A stretch of 64,000 nt of DNA from Rhodobacteraceae bacterium IMCC1909 (GTDB lineage Bacteria; Pseudomonadota; Alphaproteobacteria; Rhodobacterales; Rhodobacteraceae). Each line of letters opens with the position of its first letter. Position 1 is the first letter of the stretch. Of this stretch, positions 8,461 to 16,737 are shown piece by piece. The position numbers and the translations under genes are program-made. The notes under the pieces are model-generated. The model ran no database searches. It worked only from the letters and a program-made list of their open reading frames with translations, and was not told the DNA's origin. The stretch covers positions 186,001 through 250,000 of the forward strand of contig JAPDHM010000002.1 in assembly GCA_030704425.1 (NCBI GenBank), given 5' to 3'.

Positions 8461-9486
8461 TTGACACCCCCTTTCACCGACCGCCCACTTCGTATTGCCA
8501 TCGCCGGTTTCGGTTGGTGGGGACGCCATATTGCAAAGCGACTGCAGGGACACGAGGGCATCACGATTACCGCTATCGTCGAACCTGCGCTTCCGATGCA
8601 CGCTGACATCCGAGCGCAAGGGCTGGAGCCCTTGAACGATCTGGACACTGCTCTAGCACGCGATGACGTCGATGCAGTGATCCTGACCACGCCCAACACT
8701 GCGCACGAGGAACAGGTGATTGCCTGTGCCGCTGCGGGCAAGCATGTCTTTTGCGAGAAGCCTCTGGGCCTAACCGCGGCCAGCGCGCGCCGGTCGATGG
8801 CGGCGGTCGAAAAGGCCGGTGTCCATCTTGGCATCGGGCACGAGCGGCGGTTCGAGCCTGCAATGGTCGCGCTGAAGTCTGCGATCGAAGGCAGTGAGCT
8901 GGGGACAATTATGCACGCCGAGGCCGCGTTTTCACATGACAAGCTGATCGGTGTACCAAAGAATGATTGGCGCACGTCCAAAGCCGTATCACCCGCCGCC
9001 GGCATGACAGCGATGGGCATCCATCTGACCGATCTTATGATATCCTTCTTCGGACGGGTAAAGACGGTGCAAGCCATGACCGCCAGCCGCTCGCTTGGTT
9101 GGGAAACGGGTGATGTGGTCACTGTTCAGCTAGGTTTCGAAGAAGGGATGACAGCGACGCTTTCCGCCGTTCTGCACACTCCGCATTTCATCCGCATGCA
9201 TGTCTTTGGAACAAAGCAGTGGATTGAGATCCTGAATCAGAGCCACCCAGACACCCCGGGCGGCAGGGTGAACTACTTGGTCGCTGAAACCGGCAAAGAT
9301 ATGGTCCACAAAGAACTGGCGTGGGAAGACGCGGTCTTGCACAACCTCGAAGCCTTTGCAGCGGCGATTGCTGGAGATGCGCCCTACCCGTTCACTGCCG
9401 AACAGATGGTCCACAATATCGAAGTGCTGGAGGCAATCACCCGATCCGCCGAGGATCGGCGCACAGTCGAGATTTCCGAACTCTGA
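8461..9486 (+). CDS. Gfo/Idh/MocA family oxidoreductase
   Basis: 341 residues. The N-terminal NAD(P)-binding domain has IAIAGFGWWGRHIAKRL at residues 12-28, and the family motif EKP appears as FCEKPLGL. The C-terminal half is the beta-sheet domain that binds a sugar, sugar acid or inositol. The start is a TTG at 8461 with GAGGAG about seven bases upstream; no better ATG fits. Its stop overlaps the ATG of the BKACE gene (TGATG at 9484-9488), so the two are coupled. Substrate unknown; the context with BKACE and an Ldh2-type dehydrogenase suggests oxidation of a hydroxy or sugar acid. Confidence 0.88.
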   Translation: MTPPFTDRPLRIAIAGFGWWGRHIAKRLQGHEGITITAIVEPALPMHADIRAQGLEPLNDLDTALARDDVDAVILTTPNTAHEEQVIACAAAGKHVFCEKPLGLTAASARRSMAAVEKAGVHLGIGHERRFEPAMVALKSAIEGSELGTIMHAEAAFSHDKLIGVPKNDWRTSKAVSPAAGMTAMGIHLTDLMISFFGRVKTVQAMTASRSLGWETGDVVTVQLGFEEGMTATLSAVLHTPHFIRMHVFGTKQWIEILNQSHPDTPGGRVNYLVAETGKDMVHKELAWEDAVLHNLEAFAAAIAGDAPYPFTAEQMVHNIEVLEAITRSAEDRRTVEISEL

Positions 9487-10289
9487 TGTTTCAACCACTT
9501 CCCCGATTGATGGTCGCCCCGAATGGTGCGCGGCGCACAAAGGCGGATCATCCCGCTTTGCCAATCAGACTTGGCGAAGTGGTCGAGACCGCGGTCGCTT
9601 GTGACCGGGCTGGCGCAGAAGGAATTCATTTGCACGTACGTGACACTGACGCTCAGCACAGTCTGGATGTGGGTTTGTACCGCGAGGTGGTGGCAGCCGT
9701 AGAGCAAGCGGTTCCAAATTTCTTTGTGCAGGTCACCAGTGAATCGGCAGGTCGCTTTGGTCCGGATGCGCAGATGAAAATGATCCGTGATTTGCGCCCA
9801 AAGTCCGTTTCTCTGGCGCTGCGCGAACTGATGCGCGCACCAAACGAAGTGGCCGGAGAATTCTATAAATGGGCGCGGGACGAAGGCATTTGCATCCATC
9901 ACATCCTCTATTCGCCAGATGAGCTGCGCCAATTTCTGGACGGTGTAAGTGACGGCCTGATCCCGGGGACCGATCACCAGTTGCAGTTGGTTCTTGGCTC
10001 TTACGCAGGCACCGCGCCCTCGCGGCCTCAGGATATTGACGCGTATCAGGTGCTGATCGATGGCCGAAAGGGCGATCTGGCGCTGGACTGGATGATGTGC
10101 GCCTTCGGCTCAACTGAGACGGCCTGTCTGGTGGAGACCGCGCGACGGGGCGGCAAGATGCGGGTAGGATTCGAGAACTCGCTGTGGAACGCAGATGGAT
10201 CGCTGGCAAAAAACAATGCGGAGCGGGTGTCCGAGGCGGTAGCCGCGCTGAAGGCCGCGGGTCAGACCTTGTCGCCGGAAGACAAATGA
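9486..10289 (+). CDS. BKACE family enzyme (beta-keto acid cleavage, DUF849)
   Basis: 267 residues of a TIM-barrel enzyme. The zinc-site motif HLHVRDTD (H-x-H) lies near residue 50, and the C-terminal block RVGFENSLWNADGSLAKNNAERV is a hallmark of the family. BKACE enzymes split a beta-keto acid with acetyl-CoA into an acyl-CoA and acetoacetate; 3-keto-5-aminohexanoate, dehydrocarnitine and others are known substrates. Usual family length is about 270-310, so the N-terminus is somewhat short (it begins directly at the first strand with LMVAPNGARRTK). The start at 9486 overlaps the upstream stop. The 3' end overlaps the convergent cupin gene by 28 bases. Confidence 0.85.
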   Translation: MFQPLPRLMVAPNGARRTKADHPALPIRLGEVVETAVACDRAGAEGIHLHVRDTDAQHSLDVGLYREVVAAVEQAVPNFFVQVTSESAGRFGPDAQMKMIRDLRPKSVSLALRELMRAPNEVAGEFYKWARDEGICIHHILYSPDELRQFLDGVSDGLIPGTDHQLQLVLGSYAGTAPSRPQDIDAYQVLIDGRKGDLALDWMMCAFGSTETACLVETARRGGKMRVGFENSLWNADGSLAKNNAERVSEAVAALKAAGQTLSPEDK

Positions 10290-10666
10290 GGAACGGTTTC
10301 ACCCGTATCAGTGAACGTGCGCGTGACCTCGGCCGCCGCATAGATCCAGAGGATTTTCAAAGGCCCGTCACCGATATTGAGAAAACGATGCGGCATGTCT
10401 TTGGGGATAAAACTGGTGTCCATCGGACCAAGCTCAGTCTGAACTCCTGCGACCTCGGCCATGGCGCGGCCTTCCAGAACGGTGACCTGTTCGTCACAGT
10501 TGTGGCTGTGCATGGGCGCCTTCATACCTGCGGGAAACACCGTCGTGCCCGTGGTAAACGGGGGATCGTCGACCCGTTCGCGCCCCACCATCAGGCGTGT
10601 TTCAACACCGTCGCCACGGGCGAATGGAGTGATCGAGGCGTAAGAAACTATGGCATCAGTGCTCAT
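10262..10666 (-). CDS. Cupin domain protein
   Basis: 134 residues from the ATG at 10666. It is a single-domain cupin: motif 1 appears as HSHNCDEQVTVLEGRA (metal-binding His and Glu) and motif 2 as SFIPKDMPHRFLN (Pro and His). Such small cupins bind a metal and often a carboxylic ligand; some are lyases or isomerases, many have no known reaction. It runs against the BKACE and Ldh2 genes, and its 3' end overlaps BKACE by 28 bp. An upstream in-frame start at 10693 is possible but adds a non-conserved stretch. Confidence 0.8.
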   Translation of the reverse strand: MSTDAIVSYASITPFARGDGVETRLMVGRERVDDPPFTTGTTVFPAGMKAPMHSHNCDEQVTVLEGRAMAEVAGVQTELGPMDTSFIPKDMPHRFLNIGDGPLKILWIYAAAEVTRTFTDTGETVPHLSSGDKV

Positions 10667-10710
10667 GAAAATTCTCTGTCGTTGGGATAGCAAAAGAAAG
10701 TGAACTATAT

Positions 10711-11763
10711 ATGACCGACAAACGCAATGTGAAAGCCGACCGTTTGAGTGGATTTATCGCGTCAGCCTTTCAGGCCTGCGGCATGTCTGAAAGCAATTCC
10801 GAGCGCATGGGTGAACTGATGGCCGAGGCTGATATCGGCGGTCAGGATGGGCACGGCGTGTTTCGGTTACCGATGTATATCAGGCGGATCCGCGCGGGCG
10901 GCATGGAGGTCAATCCAGACATAAAGGTGATTTCGGAACGCACCGCGACCGCCCTTCTGGATGGCGGCAACGGGCCGGGTCATCTGGTGATGTCGCGGGC
11001 GGCAGAACTGGCCGTGGAAAAGGCGAAAACCTGCGGTGTTGCCTGGGTCGGAGCGCGGTATTCGAACCATGCCGGACCTGCGTTTTTGTACGCGCGAATG
11101 CCCCTGGCCGAAAACATGATTGGCCTTTATGTGGCCGTCGGCAGTGCCAATCATATGCCGCCCTGGGGCGGAACGGATCTGCTTTTGTCCACCAACCCGA
11201 TTTCGGTTGCGATCCCGTCGAACGCGCAAGCTGATATTGTGCTCGACATGGCCACCACCGTCGCGGCCTACGGCAAAGTTAAAACGGCCGCGGATCGTGG
11301 CGAGACCATGCCCGAGGGCTGGATGATCGACAAACAAGGCCAGCCTTTGACCGATCCGACCCGGTCCGCTGAGGGGCTGCTTTTGCCAATCGGAGGGCCG
11401 AAAGGTTACGGGCTGTCGCTGATCTTTGGACTTCTGGCAGGTACGCTAAACGGCGCGGCCTTTGGCAAAGATGTGGTCGACTTCAACGCCGATCCGAAAG
11501 CCACGACAAACACAGGTCATTTCGTTGTGGCTTTAGATATCGCGGCGTTTGCGGACGTCGACACGTTCAAACGCCAGGTCGACGGCATTTGGGACGAGAT
11601 GAAGTCCTCCGCCCTGCTACCGGGAGTTGAGGGTATACGGCTTCCCGGTGAACGGCTTGCCGCCACAAGCGCGGAGCGGCTGGCCGAAGGTATCCCGATC
11701 CCACAGGCTTTGGGGAGCCGGCTTGACGCGCTGGCCGACGAATTGGGGATCGAGCGGCTCTGA
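10711..11763 (+). CDS. Ldh2 family malate/L-lactate/sulfolactate-type dehydrogenase
   Basis: 350 residues, normal for the Ldh2/MDH2 family, which uses its own NAD(P) fold unrelated to classical lactate dehydrogenase. Visible marks are GGQDGHGVFRLPMYIRRI with the catalytic His near residue 48, ARYSNHAGPAFLYA, STNPISVAIPS and PIGGPKGYGLSLIFG. Family members oxidise L-malate, L-lactate, ureidoglycolate, (R)-sulfolactate or 2,3-diketogulonate. The specific substrate cannot be told from sequence alone. It sits 44 bp beyond the cupin start and is divergent from it; it probably belongs to the pathway of the upstream Gfo/Idh and BKACE genes. Confidence 0.87.
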   Translation: MTDKRNVKADRLSGFIASAFQACGMSESNSERMGELMAEADIGGQDGHGVFRLPMYIRRIRAGGMEVNPDIKVISERTATALLDGGNGPGHLVMSRAAELAVEKAKTCGVAWVGARYSNHAGPAFLYARMPLAENMIGLYVAVGSANHMPPWGGTDLLLSTNPISVAIPSNAQADIVLDMATTVAAYGKVKTAADRGETMPEGWMIDKQGQPLTDPTRSAEGLLLPIGGPKGYGLSLIFGLLAGTLNGAAFGKDVVDFNADPKATTNTGHFVVALDIAAFADVDTFKRQVDGIWDEMKSSALLPGVEGIRLPGERLAATSAERLAEGIPIPQALGSRLDALADELGIERL

Positions 11764-11767
11764 CGGC

Positions 11768-12247
11768 TCAGGCGGGCTCTTGCCAGAGTGCGCCGTTGAT
11801 CGTCCAGTTTTCAACCACCTCGCTGCCGGATTGGCGCAGCATCATGGCGACCGCGCAGTGCTGGCTTAGTTTGGTGACGATCTCGTTGATGTTTTCGGGA
11901 TGACCGGACATCGTTGCGTTGATGTTTATCACCACCTTGGGGAACGGAACGTCGATCGGTTTGATAAGGCGCGTGCCGTGGCTGTCCATTGTGGTGACAA
12001 TGTCGATCTCCATATCTTCGATCACTACGTCATTCGCGACAGCCAGCTTGTTCGAGATCACATGTGTGCAACCCGCCAGCCCCGCAAACACCATTTCAAC
12101 AGGCATTGGACCTTCGTTGGTTCCGCCGCGCTCGATTGGCTCATCGATGATCATGTCAACATCGCGTGACCGCGCGTAAGATTTCGTCCTAGTTTCCTGT
12201 CGCGCAACGGTGCGGAATGTCCAGATCGGTTTTTCTTTAACGGCCAT
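11768..12247 (-). CDS. OsmC family protein
   Basis: 159 residues with the OsmC/Ohr fold. The first reactive cysteine lies in GLAGCTHVISNKLA and the second in SQHCAVAMML. OsmC proteins reduce organic peroxides or act in sulfur-compound metabolism. AAGGAG eight bases before the ATG at 12247 supports the start. It converges with the Ldh2 gene (four bases between stops). The gap of about 230 bp on its upstream side, up to the hairpin at 12480, shows nothing else. Confidence 0.87.
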   Translation of the reverse strand: MAVKEKPIWTFRTVARQETRTKSYARSRDVDMIIDEPIERGGTNEGPMPVEMVFAGLAGCTHVISNKLAVANDVVIEDMEIDIVTTMDSHGTRLIKPIDVPFPKVVININATMSGHPENINEIVTKLSQHCAVAMMLRQSGSEVVENWTINGALWQEPA

Positions 12248-12479
12248 TGAAGGCTCCTTTCATCTTCAGGTTTCAGGCGGGTTTTATCGCGCAGCGCGTC
12301 GATAACGGAAGCGCGCAGGTTCGCGGCGGCCCCTAGTGAAAAACGGTCATCCCACTTGCATTTGCCCTCGGGTCGCATCGCCTCGCATCCCGACATCATG
12401 CTGGTTTTCTGCAGCTTGAGACTCGGGGTAATTATGCCGCGCGGGCTGAAATGGTTGGGAATGTCTGGAAATCTCGTGT

Positions 12480-12508
12480 GGGCCGGGATGCAGCTGGCAC
12501 CCCGGCCC
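12480..12508 (-). terminator. Stem-loop after the TTT binding-protein gene
   Basis: Perfect 8-bp stem GGGCCGGG / CCCGGCCC with a 13-base loop, seven bases beyond the stop of the leftward tctC-like gene. There is no U-run, so it may end transcription together with other factors or protect the mRNA 3' end. Confidence 0.5.
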
Positions 12509-12515
12509 TTTCAGA

Positions 12516-13475
12516 TCACTTCGTGATCGAGTCAACGAGATCTTTATAGGCTGCATTCTGGCCTTCGCGCATTGCCTGGTATTCGCCGCCACTGATATAA
12601 TCGGTGTTCTCACCCAGACGACCCATCATTTTTTTGTAGGTCTTGTCTTCCTGAAGCGCGGTGAAGGCTTCGGCCAGCTTTTCAAGCACATCGTCCGGCG
12701 TTCCAGCAGGGGCTAGAACCACGCGGTGCATGAATCCCACATCGCCGCCGATGTTCAGTTCGGCAAAACTTGGGACATCGTCATAGATGCGCTCTTCACC
12801 AGCGGTGGCCAAGATCTTGACCTTACCCGCATCAAGCAGCGCCGACAGCGTTGATGGGAAGCCCATGGTCACTTCAGCGTCGCCCGAAAGAAGCGCCTGC
12901 ATGGCCGGTCCGCCACCCTGGAAGGGCACGAGATTAAAGCTTGCTTCCGTCGCCTTCATGATCTGGGCTGCCGGTACAAAGAGAGCGCCCCAGTTGCCCG
13001 AATGCGCCATATTGATGCCGCCGGGATCAGCCTTGGCGGCGTTGATCAGATCTTCGAAGGTATTGTATTCGCTGTCACCGCGTACAACGACGGCAATCGG
13101 CGCGTAGTTGACCCGTGCAACGGGCACGAAATCGGCGTTCGGATCATAAGGCAGGTTTTCGACGTGCTGCTGCAGCATGTCGATATAGTTGTGCGAAAAT
13201 AGCAGGGTATAGCCATCGGCTGCCGCGTTCGCGACTTCCTGCGTGCCCTTTTGTCCGCCGGCACCGGGGCTGAGACGTACGATCATCGCTTGGTTCAAGT
13301 AGGTCGGAATAATCGAGGTGATCACCCGTGCATTCAGGTCATGAGACCCGCCCGCACCAAGTGGGATCACCAGAGTGATCGGCTTTTCGGGGTATTCCGC
13401 GTAAGCTGCGGTGCCCAAACCAAGAGTGGCCACAAGCGCGGTCCCCACGGTTTTCTTTAAGGTCTTTAAAAACAT
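12516..13475 (-). CDS. tctC: TTT transporter substrate-binding protein (TctC/Bug family)
   Basis: 319 residues. The N-terminus MFLKTLKKTVGTALVATLG followed by AYA and EYPEKPITLVIPLGAGG is a Sec signal peptide with cleavage after AYA and the usual first strand of Bug-type periplasmic receptors (Y-P-x-K-P-I). It captures a carboxylate in the periplasm for the TctAB membrane pair. A strong AGGAGG lies before the ATG, better than for the membrane subunits. It is the last gene of the leftward tctB-tctA-tctC string and is followed by the hairpin at 12480-12508. The ligand cannot be read; TTT receptors bind citrate, tartrate, sulfolactate, aromatic acids and others. Confidence 0.9.
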   Translation of the reverse strand: MFLKTLKKTVGTALVATLGLGTAAYAEYPEKPITLVIPLGAGGSHDLNARVITSIIPTYLNQAMIVRLSPGAGGQKGTQEVANAAADGYTLLFSHNYIDMLQQHVENLPYDPNADFVPVARVNYAPIAVVVRGDSEYNTFEDLINAAKADPGGINMAHSGNWGALFVPAAQIMKATEASFNLVPFQGGGPAMQALLSGDAEVTMGFPSTLSALLDAGKVKILATAGEERIYDDVPSFAELNIGGDVGFMHRVVLAPAGTPDDVLEKLAEAFTALQEDKTYKKMMGRLGENTDYISGGEYQAMREGQNAAYKDLVDSITK

Positions 13476-13515
13476 ATTATCCTCCTAGGTTAATTCTGAT
13501 TATGGGCCGCTCTTC

Positions 13516-14994
13516 TTAATTCGTGGCGGTCTTCATTCGGCGCCACAGGGCGTACCCGATAAGCGGCGTTGCGATCAGCACGGCGAGCATGCCAAGTCGT
13601 TCGGTAAACATAAAGCTAATAGGTGAATTGCCCGCCATTGCGACTGTCTGGCCGAAGGCATATTCAAGCGGCCCGCCAAGGATGAAGCCCATGACCATAG
13701 GCATGACATCAAACTTCGCGGCCCGCGCCAATAAGCCAAACAATCCAAAGCCCACGAGCATGAGGATGTCGGTGGTGTCTGACCGGAAAACATATGCTCC
13801 GGCAAAGGCGAACATGATTACAATTGGGACCAGCAAACCGGTTTTTATTGTCACGATGCGTGCAAAGAACGGGATCGACAGATAGCCGATGACGATGAAC
13901 ATCAGATTGGCAAGCACCATGGCCACCAGAATGGCGAAAACAATTGCCCCTTGTTCCTCGAACAATTGCGGTCCGGGTCTGAGCCCTTGCGCCACGAATG
14001 CGCCCAGCAGGATCGCCGTCACGTTGTCGCCCGGAATGCCAAGTGTCAGAAGCGGCACCAGCGTGGGGCCATTGACCGCGTTATTGGCAGCTTCCGCAGC
14101 GGCCACGCCTTCGACTTCACCCTGGCCGAAAGTTTCGGGGTGACTTGAGGCGTTCTTGGCCGCGGAATAGCCCATCATTGCGGCAACCACCTGACCAAGC
14201 CCCGGAACGATACCGATGGCGGTGCCAATGAAGGTGGAGCGGCGGATGGTAGGAATGCAGCGCTTGAACTCTGCCATGCTCAACCGCGCACCGACCAGCT
14301 TGGCAAATCCACCGACCTTTTCGTTGCGCATCACGGCATAGACAATCTCAGGCAAGGCAAAGACCCCCATCAACATGGGCAAAAGGGGGATACCTGACTT
14401 GAGGTCGAAAATACCGAAGGTGAATCGTTCCACGCCGCCCATCGGGTCTGTGCCAATCTGGGCCAGCCACAATCCGAAGAGCATCATCACAAGGCCCTTC
14501 AGCGGATTGCTGCCCGAGGTGACCACAATGATGACGAGGCTCATCAGCAGCACGGCAAAAAGTTCTGGCGGACCGAACTGCATCACCAAAAGAGCGATGG
14601 GGAAGATCATCAGGATGGTGAAAACGTCACTGAACGTGTCCCCGATGACCGAAGCGTACAACGCCATGTCCAGAGCTTTGCGGCTTTCGCCTTTTTGCGT
14701 CAGCTTGTATCCGTCAATCGAGGTTGCAACAGCAGCACCCGTTCCCGGCATTGACACCAAAATCGCCGGGATGGAGCCGCCGAAGATGCCGCCCTTGTAA
14801 ACTCCAAGAAGGAATGGAATGCCGACCAGCGGGTCAAGAAAGAACGACAACGGCAGCAAGATCGCCATCGCCATCAATGTCGTGAAGCCCGGCAAGGCCC
14901 CAACCAACATCCCCGAAAACAGCCCGACGATGATCATTAGGATCGTGTCCAGGCGAAATGCCATCAACGCGCCTTCGGCGAAATGCTCAATCAT
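13516..14994 (-). CDS. tctA: TTT transporter large membrane subunit (TctA)
   Basis: 492 residues, about twelve membrane segments. Characteristic conserved loops are visible: GALPGFTTLMAMAILLPL near residue 33, GGSIPAILVSMPGTGAA near 73, and the second-repeat counterpart GIVPGLGQVVAAMMG near 262 with LTLGIPGDNVTAILLGA. TctA forms the transport path in the inner membrane. It overlaps tctB by four bases (ATGA) and precedes tctC by 40 bp, so all three are one transcription unit. Confidence 0.93.
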   Translation of the reverse strand: MIEHFAEGALMAFRLDTILMIIVGLFSGMLVGALPGFTTLMAMAILLPLSFFLDPLVGIPFLLGVYKGGIFGGSIPAILVSMPGTGAAVATSIDGYKLTQKGESRKALDMALYASVIGDTFSDVFTILMIFPIALLVMQFGPPELFAVLLMSLVIIVVTSGSNPLKGLVMMLFGLWLAQIGTDPMGGVERFTFGIFDLKSGIPLLPMLMGVFALPEIVYAVMRNEKVGGFAKLVGARLSMAEFKRCIPTIRRSTFIGTAIGIVPGLGQVVAAMMGYSAAKNASSHPETFGQGEVEGVAAAEAANNAVNGPTLVPLLTLGIPGDNVTAILLGAFVAQGLRPGPQLFEEQGAIVFAILVAMVLANLMFIVIGYLSIPFFARIVTIKTGLLVPIVIMFAFAGAYVFRSDTTDILMLVGFGLFGLLARAAKFDVMPMVMGFILGGPLEYAFGQTVAMAGNSPISFMFTERLGMLAVLIATPLIGYALWRRMKTATN

Positions 14995-15545
14995 TGCGCT
15001 GGTCCTTCGGCTCCGCCAAAGAAGCTTCCAACCGTATCGAAAATCCCCGCATAGAAGAATTCAATCGGGCTCGACTCCGGCAGCGACACGGCCAGCCCAC
15101 GGGTTGCGACAAGGTAAAGCCCAATCGGGCTAATGATTGAGACCGCGCCGATTTGAAAAAGCGAACGATTGCCCGCTATCCAGGCAACAGCAGCCATCGA
15201 CAGGGCTGAGGAGATGAAAAATCCGATGGGTTCCATCGTAAGTGCATAGAACAACATCACTGTAAAAAGCATGACGACCCGTCTCAACGCACCGTCCTCG
15301 AAAGTCTTGCTCTCGCGCGACGTTAGCGAGCCGCGCAGGGAATAGAGCAACATCGAAGCGAGAACAGCCATGGTCGCAAGAACAAGCTTCGGAAAGAGCG
15401 AAGGAGTGATGGCTGTGAGCGACCGTCCGAACAGAACCTTGGGTTCGGCGACAAGGTGCGACATGAAAACGAAGCCAAGAATGCCTAGGAGCGTCAAGCC
15501 AAACGCCATCCATGCCTCGGCTGTTATATATTTTATCTGCTTCAA
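14991..15545 (-). CDS. tctB: TTT transporter small membrane subunit (TctB)
   Basis: 184 residues with four hydrophobic segments (GLTLLGILGFVFM, LFPKLVLATMAVLASML, VVMLFTVMLFYAL, ISSALSMAAVAWIAG and later), as in TctB proteins. It is first in the leftward tctBAC string and shares ATGA with tctA. The start is uncertain: TTG at 15545 gives a short cytoplasmic lead, while an ATG at 15509 preceded by GAGG would begin almost inside the first membrane segment. Confidence 0.85.
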   Translation of the reverse strand: MKQIKYITAEAWMAFGLTLLGILGFVFMSHLVAEPKVLFGRSLTAITPSLFPKLVLATMAVLASMLLYSLRGSLTSRESKTFEDGALRRVVMLFTVMLFYALTMEPIGFFISSALSMAAVAWIAGNRSLFQIGAVSIISPIGLYLVATRGLAVSLPESSPIEFFYAGIFDTVGSFFGGAEGPAQ

Positions 15546-15818
15546 GACTGGATCACCCGCAATCTGTCTTTTTCATAGGTACCAAAAGGGCCCAGAACAC
15601 GGGCGTGAATTAAGGGGGCAGACACCGACGCTGTTGAATGGTTTCTGACGGAATGAATGACGGATCCCCCTCCACTGGTTTCCTTGTTTTACAGAAAAAT
15701 AGAGCAGCCTCTTGCTACCTTGAAACAACTTTTCATGATGGGAGATAGTTGCTAAATTGAAGGCACTTGCAGATCGCCGCGTTTGACCTTTGGACGCCCA
15801 CGGTCGACAAGCGAATAA

Positions 15819-15850
15819 AGGAGGCTGCAATGGCAGGCGGGCGACTGTGA
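15819..15850 (+). promoter_or_regulatory. Strong ribosome binding site with six-codon leader overlapping a GTG start
   Basis: AAAGGAGG at 15818-15825 precedes an ATG at 15830, but that ATG opens only six codons (M-A-G-G-R-L) and stops with TGA at 15848-15850. The stop overlaps the GTG at 15847 that begins the AEC carrier (GTGA). This arrangement suggests translational coupling: ribosomes load at the strong site, read the minicistron and restart on the carrier gene. No SD-like sequence serves the GTG itself. Confidence 0.45.
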
Positions 15851-16737
15851 CAGGCGAAATCTTGAATATTATTGCGCCCGTTCTCGTGGTCGCCGGGATC
15901 GGTTTTTTTCTTGAAATCCGCGGTATCGGTTTTCAGTCGGAAACACTGAGCCGTCTTGCGATGATGATCGGCACACCCTGCCTCGTCTTTTCGTCACTGA
16001 CGAACACCGCACTGCCGGGTGACTCCCTTCTGCGTATCGTGTTCATTTCGTTTTCGGCCGCCTGTGTTGCAGCTGTTTTGTCCGGCGCCGCGCTTTTGGT
16101 GCTGCGGCTGCCTTGGCGGACTTTCTTGTCTTCGCTGTCACTTCCGAACGCGGGCAATGCGGGCCTTCCGCTGGTCTTTTTCGCCTTTGCCGAGCCCGGG
16201 CTGTCCATCGGCGCTGCGTTCTTTTTCATGATCGCGCTGATCCAATACACCGTCGTACCGGCGATCGTCACCGGGGATCCGGGGTTTCGGAAATTGCTGC
16301 GAGAACCGCTGGTCTGGTCCGTCGTCGCGGTTGTTGCCTTTCGAGCGACTGATCTGCCTGTCCCGACCGTGGTTGCTGATACCACGCAATTGCTGGGCGG
16401 GATCATGATCCCGATCATGTTGATCCTTTTGGGGGGCGCGCTGTCACGGCTGAAAGTATCTGACATCAAGACAAGTGTATTGCTGGCCTTCGTGCGGTTG
16501 GCCGTTGGTGTAACAACTGGGTTATTGATGGTCGTTCTGTTCCGCCTCCAAGGTGTCGAGGCGGGCGCAATCTTTCTTTTGTGTTCAATGCCGTCAGCGC
16601 TGATCACCTATGTGGTTGCGCAGCACTTTGGGCGCAGCCCCGAGCGCGTAGCCGGTCATGTCGTCAGTTCGACAGTGCTGAATTTCGCCTGCCTTCCGAT
16701 TTTGATTTCGGTCGCGATCCACCTGGCGGGGCGCTAA
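15847..16737 (+). CDS. AEC family transporter (second copy)
   Basis: 296 residues from the GTG at 15847, beginning MTGEILNIIAPVLVVAGIG, the same layout as the AEC protein at 152-1081. About ten membrane segments; SLPNAGNAGLPLVFFAFAEPG is the conserved N-x-G-x-x-x-L-P loop of the family, and GGIMIPIMLILLGGALS marks the second half. It exports or exchanges a small acid. An in-frame TTG at 15790 lies further upstream, but the GTG coupled to the short leader is a better fit. Divergent from tctB; converges with the HIBADH-like gene, their stop regions overlapping by four bases. Confidence 0.85.
   Translation: MTGEILNIIAPVLVVAGIGFFLEIRGIGFQSETLSRLAMMIGTPCLVFSSLTNTALPGDSLLRIVFISFSAACVAAVLSGAALLVLRLPWRTFLSSLSLPNAGNAGLPLVFFAFAEPGLSIGAAFFFMIALIQYTVVPAIVTGDPGFRKLLREPLVWSVVAVVAFRATDLPVPTVVADTTQLLGGIMIPIMLILLGGALSRLKVSDIKTSVLLAFVRLAVGVTTGLLMVVLFRLQGVEAGAIFLLCSMPSALITYVVAQHFGRSPERVAGHVVSSTVLNFACLPILISVAIHLAGR

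Noticed and set aside
8205-9122. 305-codon open frame opposite the Gfo/Idh gene
   Set aside because: Antisense shadow of a well supported gene; no motifs of its own.
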